NCBI GenBank assembly: GCA_945876515.1
Contig: CAMCPF010000149.1
Location: 1-7,428, forward strand
Source of the DNA: Candidatus Kuenenia stuttgartensis
GTDB lineage: Bacteria; Planctomycetota; Planctomycetia; Pirellulales; UBA1268
Reading direction: 5' to 3'
Length of the DNA stretch: 7,428 nt
Shown: positions 1 to 7,000 of the stretch, in pieces
How the letters are laid out: every line of letters begins with the position of its first letter
How positions within the stretch are numbered: position 1 is the first letter of the stretch
The notes under the pieces: model-generated
What the model saw: only the letters and a program-made list of their open reading frames with translations
Databases searched by the model: none
Told to the model about the DNA's origin: nothing
Position numbers and translations under genes: made by a program

Positions 1-1
1 G

Positions 2-1132
2 TTCCTGGCGCCCGACCGGGCCGCGGAGCTGGGCAACGAGTTGTTCGACGCTGTCCGGGCGATGCTCCCGGAGGTTGACTACCTCACGGTCCACACGCCA
101 CTCACCGACGAGACCCGGCAACTGGTCGGGATGCCCGAACTCGAGATCCTCAAGAAGGGCGTGCGGCTGGTGAACTGCGCCCGTGGCGGAATCTACGACG
201 AGGCGGCGCTCGTGGCCGGCCTGGAGCGAGGTGTGATCGGCGGCGTAGCGCTCGACGTGTTCGAGACGGAGCCCTGCACCGACAGCCCGTTGTTCGGGAT
301 GCCCGGCGTGCTGGTCACGCCGCACCTGGGCGCGAGCACGGAGGAGGCCCAGTCGCAGGTGGCCGTGGAAGGCGTGGGCCTCTTGGTCGATTTCCTGGCC
401 ACGGGTGCGATCCGCCACGCCGTCAATGCCGCCCCGATCGATCCCGCGGCGCTCGAGGGCGTGCGGGGCTTCCTCGACCTCGCCTGGCGGCTGGGCCACC
501 TGGTCGGCCAGCTCGATGCCGGTCAGCCCCGGTCCTGCTCGATCGCCTACCGCGGCGAGATCGCCGGCCGCAACACCCGGCTCGTGACGGCCGCCTTCGC
601 GGCGGGGCTCCTCGAGGGGGCGATCGAGGACGTCAACATCGTCAACGCCGAGGTGCTCCTGCGGGACCGCGGCATCGAGCTTGTGGAGCAGAGCCGGACC
701 GATCCGGGGGCCTTCAGCTCGGTGGTGGCGGTCGATTTGGTCTCGGGCGATCGGGTGCACCGCGCGGCTGGCACGCTCTTCGGTCGCTCGATGCCGCGGC
801 TCGTGCAGCTCGAGGGTCATCGGCTCGAGGCCTACCTCGACGGCATTCTGCTCGTGTTCACCCACCAGGACGTGCCCGGGATCATCGGGGCGGTCGGCAC
901 CGTGTTCGGCGAGCTGGGGATCAACATCGCCCAGATGACGGTCGGCCGGGCGATGCCTGGCGGCGACGCGATCGGCGTGCTGAATCTTGACCAGGAGCCG
1001 TCGCCCACGGCGATCGCCCGCGTGCTCGAGTGCCCCGGGATGCGGTCGGCCAAGGTCGTGAAGCTGCCTCCCGCCGGGCGGCTGCCGGGCTGGCTGGCGA
1101 CCTCCAGCCGGCCCCGCCGGTCGGCCCACTGA
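2..1132 (+). CDS. serA: D-3-phosphoglycerate dehydrogenase, 5'-truncated by the window edge
   Basis: The enzyme oxidises 3-phosphoglycerate with NAD+ to 3-phosphohydroxypyruvate, the first committed step of serine synthesis in the cytoplasm. The frame is open from base 2, and 376 residues are present. Family members have about 525, so roughly 150 N-terminal residues lie upstream; the ATG codons near the edge are internal. The NAD-binding part is recognised by VDYLTVHTPLT (74-106). The catalytic triad is visible: Arg in NCARGG (182-184), Glu in ETEP (269-271) and His in TPHLGAS (323-325). The intervening or allosteric substrate-binding domain follows (about 425-835). A C-terminal ACT domain, the usual serine-binding regulatory module, spans about 839-1075 (DVPGIIGAVGTVFGELGINI). 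A short Arg-rich tail ends at TGA 1130-1132. The wording CTDSPLFGMPGV and IRHAVNAAP resembles planctomycete SerA as I remember it. No terminator hairpin with a T-run follows the gene. Confidence 0.95.
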   Translation, partial: FLAPDRAAELGNELFDAVRAMLPEVDYLTVHTPLTDETRQLVGMPELEILKKGVRLVNCARGGIYDEAALVAGLERGVIGGVALDVFETEPCTDSPLFGMPGVLVTPHLGASTEEAQSQVAVEGVGLLVDFLATGAIRHAVNAAPIDPAALEGVRGFLDLAWRLGHLVGQLDAGQPRSCSIAYRGEIAGRNTRLVTAAFAAGLLEGAIEDVNIVNAEVLLRDRGIELVEQSRTDPGAFSSVVAVDLVSGDRVHRAAGTLFGRSMPRLVQLEGHRLEAYLDGILLVFTHQDVPGIIGAVGTVFGELGINIAQMTVGRAMPGGDAIGVLNLDQEPSPTAIARVLECPGMRSAKVVKLPPAGRLPGWLATSSRPRRSAH

Positions 1133-1137
1133 CCCCC

Positions 1138-1149
1138 CGACTGCAGTCG
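1138..1149. repeat. 12-bp perfect palindrome downstream of serA
   Basis: CGACTGCAGTCG reads the same on both strands and starts 6 bases after the serA stop. As RNA it could form only a 4-bp stem with a 4-base loop, and no T-run follows, so it is a poor terminator. Its form suits a dimeric DNA-binding protein better. It lies about 30 bases upstream of the weak -10-like element of the sigma gene. Function is unknown, and a chance palindrome is possible. Confidence 0.4.
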
Positions 1150-1177
1150 AAAACCAGCGGATTTCGCCCAGCCGGGG

Positions 1178-1183
1178 AATAAT
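1178..1183 (+). promoter_or_regulatory. weak -10-like element upstream of the sigma factor gene
   Basis: AATAAT matches the TATAAT consensus at five of six positions and is one of few A/T-rich spots in this GC-rich intergenic region. No acceptable -35 element lies 16-18 bases upstream; the 17-base spacing gives CAGCGG. If it is used, transcription would start near 1190 and leave a leader of about 70 bases containing the 16-bp palindrome. Low confidence. Confidence 0.25.
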
Positions 1184-1214
1184 GAGGGCTCCCGCGGGTG
1201 AACTTGTCCTTGGT

Positions 1215-1238
1215 CGGGCACGGTGCCCGGCCGGGCAC
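1215..1238. promoter_or_regulatory. 16-bp perfect palindrome with an extra half-site before the sigma gene
   Basis: GTGCCCGGCCGGGCAC (1223-1238) is a perfect palindrome. A third copy of the arm, CGGGCAC, stands at 1215-1221, separated from the palindrome by one base. The middle arm (1223-1229) can therefore pair with the left copy or with the right copy, but not both. It ends 23 bases before the ATG at 1262. It could be an operator for a dimeric regulator or a leader RNA structure affecting sigma translation. High G+C raises the chance of accidental GC palindromes, so function is inferred only from form and position. Confidence 0.4.
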
Positions 1239-1261
1239 TCGCAGGGGCTCCGGTCTCTCCC

Positions 1262-1819
1262 ATGCCCGCTTCCTCCTCGACCGGCGAAGCCTTCGACCGA
1301 TGGGTGGCCGATCACGTCGCCGTTCTGTATCGCGTGGCGTATCGCCTGCTCGGCAATGGACACGATGCCGAAGACGTCGTGCAGGACGCCTTCCGCTCCG
1401 CCTGGACGAGCCGGCATCTCTACGACCGCTCCCGGAGCGAGCGCGCCTGGCTGCTGGCGATCCTGAGGCGGCGGGTCGCCGACCACTGGCGGCGCCGGGA
1501 GACGCGGGAGGTCGCTGCGGGGGCCGATCTCGACCGACCGGCTCGCGCGGAAGCCGATCCCTTCGGCGACGAGTTGTCGGCCACGATGCAGGCGGCGCTC
1601 GACAAACTACCGCCCGAACTACGGGAGACGCTCCTGCTCGTGGTCGTCGGCGAACTGACGCACCAAGAGGCTGCCGACCTCCAGGGGATTCCTCTGGGCA
1701 CGGTGCTTTCGCGGGTCAGTCGGGCCCGCAGCCGGCTGCGGGGCTTTTTGCTCGACCCGGCTCCCTCGACCAACGGCCACGCGTTGCCGGGCCACGAACA
1801 TTCCTCTCGCCATGACTGA
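1262..1819 (+). CDS. ECF-family RNA polymerase sigma factor
   Basis: This 185-residue protein should direct RNA polymerase to a dedicated promoter set. Region 2 covers about residues 11-79: FDRW, then the hallmark DAEDVVQDAFRSAW (35-48), then the basic stretch RRRVADHWRRR (69-79) for -10 recognition. A short acidic linker follows. Region 4 covers about 110-163: LDKLPPELRETLLL (113-126), then the helix-turn-helix with GELTHQEAADLQGIPLGTV (130-148) and SRARSRLR. There is no region 1 or 3, as usual for ECF factors. The ATG at 1262 is chosen because it gives a normal ECF N-terminus. A GTG at 1223 would add 13 residues but lies inside a palindrome and has no ribosome site. AGGGG at 1243-1247 is a distant (14 bases) possible ribosome site for the ATG. 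The 3' end overlaps the next gene by 8 bases. I cannot assign an ECF group or its target genes. Confidence 0.93.
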   Translation: MPASSSTGEAFDRWVADHVAVLYRVAYRLLGNGHDAEDVVQDAFRSAWTSRHLYDRSRSERAWLLAILRRRVADHWRRRETREVAAGADLDRPARAEADPFGDELSATMQAALDKLPPELRETLLLVVVGELTHQEAADLQGIPLGTVLSRVSRARSRLRGFLLDPAPSTNGHALPGHEHSSRHD

Positions 1820-3992
1820 TGCCGACCGCCAGCTCGAGGACGACCTTCGGCGGGTGCCGCTGCCGGAGAGTCTCCGCGCCGCCCTGACCCCCGAGGCGCT
1901 GTTCGCCGACGCGGCGGTCGACCGCCTGCTGGGGGCCGTCGCGGTGCCGCCAGGCCTGGCTGATCGTGTTCGGGTGGCGGCTCGGGCCGCCGACGCTCCG
2001 GCTCGCAACGGCGTCGTCGATCTGACGCGGTTCGCCACCGGCCGCGGCGGGCCGACGCTGCTGTCAGGCCCGGCTGCGAGCGTTGGGACCCGGCAGCCCC
2101 GTGGCGGCCTGAGGATGGTGCGTGAAGCGGGCCGGGTGGCGGCGGCGCTCAGCTTGGCGTTTCTGCTGGCGGTAGCCGGAGCCCGGATGTCCCACTGGCT
2201 CGAGGGCCCGGGTCTGACCGGCCCGACGGTCGCCGCCGGCGACGGTCGCGCCCGGAACGCCATCGAGGCGACGCCGATACCTCGCCGAGCCGCGGCCGAA
2301 TCGAAATCCCTCACCGCTTCGCCCGCGCTCGCAGACCGAAATGCCGCCGACGACAGGGCCGGGCCTGCGGACCGCGGGCGGCCGGAGCGGGCCGTGGCAT
2401 CGGTTCAGCGGGCGATTCCTCCGGCGAACGAATCGGTCCCTTCGGCCCCGGATCGGCTTCATGACTCGCCAGCCGCGCCGCCGGCCACCGGGCCGCTGCG
2501 GGTGCGCGGAGCGGCGGTTCCCCTGGCCGCCGCCACCGCGCCGACGGCGATGACGGTCGTGGAACTGCCGCGCGACACCCGGCGGCAAGTTCCCAAGTCC
2601 GCCGCGTTCGACCTGGGATTCGAGATGACGCATGGTGAGTCACCGTTCGTGGATCCCGCCGCCGACTCCAGTTTGGCCATCGATCGGCCTCCGCTAACGC
2701 TCGGCACGGCCGGCTTCGACCGGGTGGTGCGGGGCGAGACGGACCGCCGCCTGAGGGGCGTCGCCGACCGCATCCGCGCGGAGGAGTTGCTCGCCGCCAT
2801 GCCGCCCCCTCCGGAACTCGTGCGTTCGGGAACGGAACCGGTTCGGCTCGGCGTGGTCGCCGTCCGCTCTGGCCGTCGCCTCGACGGCAGGCCCACGATG
2901 TTTCTCGAAGCGGCGGCCTTCGCGGCCGGCGTCGGCCGCGACCGCGACGCCCCGCTCGAGGCGACCCTGATCCTCGACCAAGCAGCGGCGGGCGACGCCC
3001 TGGCCTGGCCGCGGATCTGCCGCGGCGTCGCGGCACTGGCAGGCAGGCTCGAGCCGCGGGACCGCATCAGCGTCGTGCTCTGCGGGCCGCGGCCCCGGGT
3101 GGCGCTCCGCGCCGCCGCGCCGGCCGCCCTCGCCGCCGCGGCCGTGAACTGGGAGGCCCTCCCGGCCGCGGCATCATCCGACCTCGATGCGGCCGTCGAT
3201 GCCGCCCGGGAGGCGAGGTTGCTCACTGGACGCACCGTCGTCGTCGCCCACGGAGCCACGCTCGATCGGTGCCGCGGAAGCGTCCTTGATCTGCTCTCAT
3301 CGTGGCACCGTTCCCTCGCCCTGGCGGGTGGGGATCCGTTTGCAAGCACGCCGTCGGAAGGCATGCGATTCGTGGTTCTCGACCCGGCGACGCCGGCCCC
3401 CGATCGGGATGCCGGCCCGACCTTCGGCCGCACCAGCCTCGATGCGGTGGCCATCCGTCGGGATCTGCTGCGGCAGGTCACCGGCGATGACACGCTCGTT
3501 GCCAGGCAGTGCGATCTCGAGGTCCGATTCGATCCGAAGCGGGTCGCGGCGTATCGGCTGGTCGGCCATCGCCAGTCGGTCGTGGAGTCGCTCGCCGACT
3601 CGCCCCCTTCCACCCTCGATCTCCACGCGGGCGAGACCGTGCGGGCGGTCTACGAGGTGGTGCCGAGGCAGGCCGGGCTGGTCGGCTTGGCAACGGCGCG
3701 ACTGTCCTGGCGAACGCCGGCCGGAGCCGCGGCCCGACTCGAGGCCGTGGAACGAACCGGCGGCGACCAGACGGCCTCGCTCCCGTCGCCGCACGGCTGC
3801 GAACTCGTCCTCGCGGCCACGCTCGGAGATCTGGCTGGCGGCTCGCCGCACATGACACAGCCCCGGACCACGATCACCGCTCTCGCGTCATTCGCCGACC
3901 GCTGGCAGGACCGGGGCGACGTCACGCCGTTCGGCGAGACGCTCTGCCGCGTGATCGAACGGCAGGCCGGCAGCCTGCGCGTGGGACGGTAG
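1812..3992 (+). CDS. membrane-anchored YfbK-like protein with degenerate vWA domain; candidate anti-sigma factor
   Basis: The protein has 726 residues. Residues 1-106 are probably cytoplasmic and carry two similar motifs, VPLPESL (15-21) and VAVPPGL (43-49), with no Cys or His. A single membrane span lies at about 107-124. A Pro/Ala/Arg-rich outer linker follows (about 131-260). A region like the N-terminal domain of YfbK comes next (SPFVDPAADSSLAID, 277-291; RIRAEELLAAMPPPPE, 320-335). Then a vWA-like core (about 341-480) with LEPRDRISVVLCG (413-425), and a DUF3520-like C-terminus (about 562-720) with DLEVRFDPKRVAAYRLVGH (568-586) and HAGETVRAVYEVVP (605-618). The MIDAS metal site is lost: DxSxS reads D389-Q-A-A-A, and the later Asp-Gly reads H480-G. 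ATG 1812 overlaps the sigma stop and has no clear ribosome site, so coupled translation is likely. The anti-sigma role is inferred from the overlap and topology; the YfbK relation rests on motif recall. Confidence 0.8.
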   Translation: MTDADRQLEDDLRRVPLPESLRAALTPEALFADAAVDRLLGAVAVPPGLADRVRVAARAADAPARNGVVDLTRFATGRGGPTLLSGPAASVGTRQPRGGLRMVREAGRVAAALSLAFLLAVAGARMSHWLEGPGLTGPTVAAGDGRARNAIEATPIPRRAAAESKSLTASPALADRNAADDRAGPADRGRPERAVASVQRAIPPANESVPSAPDRLHDSPAAPPATGPLRVRGAAVPLAAATAPTAMTVVELPRDTRRQVPKSAAFDLGFEMTHGESPFVDPAADSSLAIDRPPLTLGTAGFDRVVRGETDRRLRGVADRIRAEELLAAMPPPPELVRSGTEPVRLGVVAVRSGRRLDGRPTMFLEAAAFAAGVGRDRDAPLEATLILDQAAAGDALAWPRICRGVAALAGRLEPRDRISVVLCGPRPRVALRAAAPAALAAAAVNWEALPAAASSDLDAAVDAAREARLLTGRTVVVAHGATLDRCRGSVLDLLSSWHRSLALAGGDPFASTPSEGMRFVVLDPATPAPDRDAGPTFGRTSLDAVAIRRDLLRQVTGDDTLVARQCDLEVRFDPKRVAAYRLVGHRQSVVESLADSPPSTLDLHAGETVRAVYEVVPRQAGLVGLATARLSWRTPAGAAARLEAVERTGGDQTASLPSPHGCELVLAATLGDLAGGSPHMTQPRTTITALASFADRWQDRGDVTPFGETLCRVIERQAGSLRVGR

Positions 3993-4011
3993 CGGACCAG
4001 GCGCGGCTCGT

Positions 4012-4040
4012 TTGACGGGGCCGGGGCCCGGTCTCACAAT
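4012..4040 (+). promoter_or_regulatory. housekeeping-type promoter for the large secreted protein gene
   Basis: TTGACG (4012-4017, five of six matches to TTGACA) and CACAAT (4035-4040, four of six to TATAAT) are separated by exactly 17 bases. Transcription would start near 4047, giving a leader of about 32 bases. The A/T-rich stretch after the -10 stands out in GC-rich DNA and would favour melting. The spacer contains an interrupted inverted repeat, CCGGG-G-CCCGG (4021-4031), which could be an operator or chance. The promoter starts 20 bases after the stop of the upstream gene, suggesting that the large gene has its own transcription unit, although read-through is possible because no terminator is seen. 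Confidence 0.55.
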
Positions 4041-4078
4041 AAAACTTCTTCCCTTTTTTTGCCGGCGGTTGAGGCACC

Positions 4079-7000
4079 ATGCGCGCGATCCTCCCCTGCT
4101 CCTTCCTGCTCCTGGTAACGCTGACCGCGGCGGCTGTCGCCCAGCCGGCCGACTCCTCCAAGGAGACCGCGGCCGACACGGCCACCCGGGCGCTGCTCGA
4201 CGTCCTCGAAGACCGACAGATGCCCGACGTCACGCTGGCCGTGCTGGCCCGGGTCGAGGCCGACCCGACCGCTTCGAAGGAACTCAAGCGGGAGGCCGCT
4301 TTCCGCCGGGCCGCTGCCCTGATCGGCGTCAGCCGCACCGAGGCCGACAGCGCCAAGCGGGCGAAGTTGCTCGACGAAGCCCAGGCCTCGCTCGACGCAT
4401 TCCTGAAATCCGGCGAGCCCAACGGCCGGCAGGCGATTGCCGCCTACACGCAGAAGGGCAGCCTGCTCGTCGAGCGTGGCCGGTCGAAGGCCGAGCAGGC
4501 CAATCGACCCGGCGCCGACCGCAAGACGCTCGAGGCGGAGGCGGTCAAGTTCTTCGACGAGGCCGTCAAGAGCCTCAAGGGCACCGCGAAGCCGGGGGAG
4601 CCGATCACGACCGTCACCAACGCGGAGGACGCGGTGTTAAAGGTGTTGCGGGAAGTGGATGCCCGGATCGCCGCCCTCAAGCAGGTCGGCAAGGAGGACG
4701 AGCCGAAGGCCGCCGAGAAAGCTGCGGAGGGCAAGGATGGCGACAAGAAGCCCGAGCCCAAGGCCAAGCCCACCCGATCCGCCAAGCCGGCCCGACTCAC
4801 GATCCAGCAGCGGCGGGAACTCGAGGCACTCGAGGCCGAGCAGGAGGCGTTGCGTGGCAAGCTGATCCAGACGCGGCTGACGGCGGCCGCCGCGCTCTTC
4901 GAGAAGGCCAAGGCCTACCCGGAGAAGTCGAAGGAGCGGACCGACACGCTGACCGCCTCGGCAACGCTGTTCAAGGACATCGCCGACAAGTATCCGACCA
5001 AGGGGGGCGGCCTGTTCGCCCGCTACTACGAGGGCCGCAACTACGCGATGCTGGGCAAGTGGGAAGTCGCCGCCAACACGGTGCTGCCGATCACGATGCT
5101 CGACCAGAAGCAGCCGCTCGCGATCCTGCTGCGGTCCCGCGCCGCCAACACGCTGCTCGAGTGCCTGCTTGCCGAGAAGAAGTACGACAAGTTCGACGTC
5201 TCGATTCGGAAGTTCGCCCTCGAGGATGTGAGCCGCCTGCCTGGGGCGAAACTCGACGCCGACTGGCTCGGCTTCAAGTATCGGGCCGCCAAGATCCTCG
5301 ACAGTCAGGCCGACGCCCTCGACCCCAAGGATGCCAAGCTCAAGGCGGAACGGGCCAAGCTGCAGACCGACGCCAAGAAACTGGCCGTCGAGGTGGCCAA
5401 GGCCAACGCCGACTTCGCCGACGAGGCCCGCGATCTCTCCGCCAAACTCGGCAAGGTGGTCGAGGAGGGTGAGCGGACCTTCGCGGCCGCCTTCGACGAG
5501 GCGAAAGTCGCGCTCACCACGATGCAGGGGCATGCGGGCGAGGCCAAGGCGGCCTTGGCGGCCAAGGACGCCGCCAAGCAGGCGGCCGCCCAAAAGGCGG
5601 CCATCGAGGCGCGAACGGAAACGGTCGCGAAGTTGGAAGAGGCCCTCAAGCTGGCGGGGATCGCCAAGCCCCTGTCTGGCGATCCCGCGGCCGACGAGTC
5701 GCTGAAGGACGCGACCATCGACGAGGTGAACCAGGCCCGCTACTACCTCACGTTCCTGCTGTATGAAGCCGGGAAGTTCCCCGAGTCGGCGGCCATCGGC
5801 CGGATGCTGGCCGAGCGGTATCCCAATGCCAAGGGCAGCCGCCAGGCCGCGAAGATCGCCATGGCTTCCTGGCAGCAGGCGGCGCAGAAGGCCGAGGGCG
5901 AGGCCCGCGACCAGGCCCGCAAGCAGGCCGCGGAGCTCGCCGGGATCGTGATGAAGACCTGGCCCGACGAGCCGGAGAGCGCCGACGCCGCCGTGATCGC
6001 GATCGGGGCCGCTGCGTCGGCCCGCGACCCGAAGTCGATGGTGGCGATCATCCAGCAGGTGCCGGTGAGTTCCCCCCGCAGCGCCGAGGTTCAACTCAGG
6101 GCCGGCATGGCGTTGTGGCGGGAGGTCCAGGAAGCTCGCCGCCAGGACACGGCAGACCGCACCGACGAGGCCGCGATCGCTGGCTGGCGATCTACGGCGG
6201 CCAAGGCGCTCGACGATGGATTGGCCGGGCTCGGCGAGATCAAGGCGCTGCCCCCCGCCCCGATGGGCCAACTGGCCATCGCCGGCGCCTTGTCGCGGGT
6301 GCAGATTGCGATGGAGGACAACGACGACGCCCGGGCCGCCACGCTGATGCAGCATCCGGTCTACGGCCCGTGGACGCTCGTGGCCGGTGACAAGCCCGCC
6401 CTCCCCCAGGGACCGCTCGCCGAGGCCGCCCTCACGCTCGCCCTGCGGCTCTTCATCCAGACCGAGGATTTCACCAAGGCCCAGCAGGCGATGGTGGGGC
6501 TGGAGAAGGTGGCAGGCCAAGGGGAGGAGGCATCGGCCAAGCTGACGGCCATGTATCTCTCGATGGGCCGCGATCTCCAGTCGCAGCTTGAGAGCCTCGG
6601 CAGCGGCGAGAAGGCGGCCAGCCCCGAGGTGAGGCAGCGGGCCGAGAAGATCCTGACCGGCTTCGAGACGTTTCTCGACGGCATCGCCGCCCGCGATCCC
6701 AAGCCAACGTCCCAGATGTGGGTGGCCACCACCTACCTGACGCTGGGCTCGGGCAAGGGCACCGGCGCGGTCGTGCCGCCATCGAAGGCGTCTGCCTACC
6801 TCAAGAAGTCGGCCGACGTCTACCAAAAGCTGCTGGCCAAAACGGATGCCGCCGACGTGAAGAACTTCGAGCCCTCGATCCGGCTGAAGATGGCCAACAT
6901 CTACCAGGTGCTCGGCAACTGGGAGGAGGCCCAGAAGCAGATGGACTGGATCCTGGCGGACGCCAAGCGGCAGAACTCGCTCGAGGCCCAGGTGATGGCC

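Noticed and set aside
1199..1230. TGAACTT (1199-1205) as an ECF-type -35 element for autoregulation of the sigma gene
   Set aside because: No ECF-like -10 (CGTC or TCTGA type) is found at the expected spacing of about 16-17 bases.
1223..1261. GTG at 1223 as the sigma factor start
   Set aside because: It would add 13 residues unrelated to ECF N-termini, lies inside a 16-bp palindrome and lacks a ribosome site. ATG 1262 gives a normal-length ECF factor.
1198..1815. 205-codon + strand frame overlapping the sigma factor gene
   Set aside because: Arg/Gly-rich shadow in another frame; the sigma frame carries unmistakable region 2 and region 4 motifs.
2459..3613. 384-codon minus-strand frame opposite the YfbK-like gene
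   Set aside because: Ser/Arg/Ala-rich composition without motifs; the sense strand has recognisable YfbK-like blocks over the same bases.
3962..3978. Hairpin GCAGGC-CGGCA-GCCTGC at the end of the YfbK-like gene as a terminator
   Set aside because: It lies inside the coding region before the stop and is not followed by a T-run. The T7 run at 4054-4060 is over 70 bases away and downstream of the promoter.
4079..4141. Lipoprotein signal in the large secreted protein (Cys7)
   Set aside because: The Cys lies before the hydrophobic core, not at the end of a lipobox. The cleavage context AVA-Q fits signal peptidase I.
4012..5472. 486-codon + strand frame overlapping the start of the large gene
   Set aside because: It is a different frame from the signal-peptide-bearing gene, has an Arg/Gly/Gln-rich shadow composition, and its ATG-like start coincides with the -35 element.
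4637..6826. 729-codon open frame on the minus strand opposite the large secreted protein gene
   Set aside because: It is exactly codon-in-register with the sense gene, so its stops appear only where the sense gene uses TTA, CTA or TCA, which are rare at this G+C. It ends at the sense Leu codon TTA at 4637. Its product is Leu/Gly/Arg-rich without domains, while the sense frame has a signal peptide, ribosome site and promoter.
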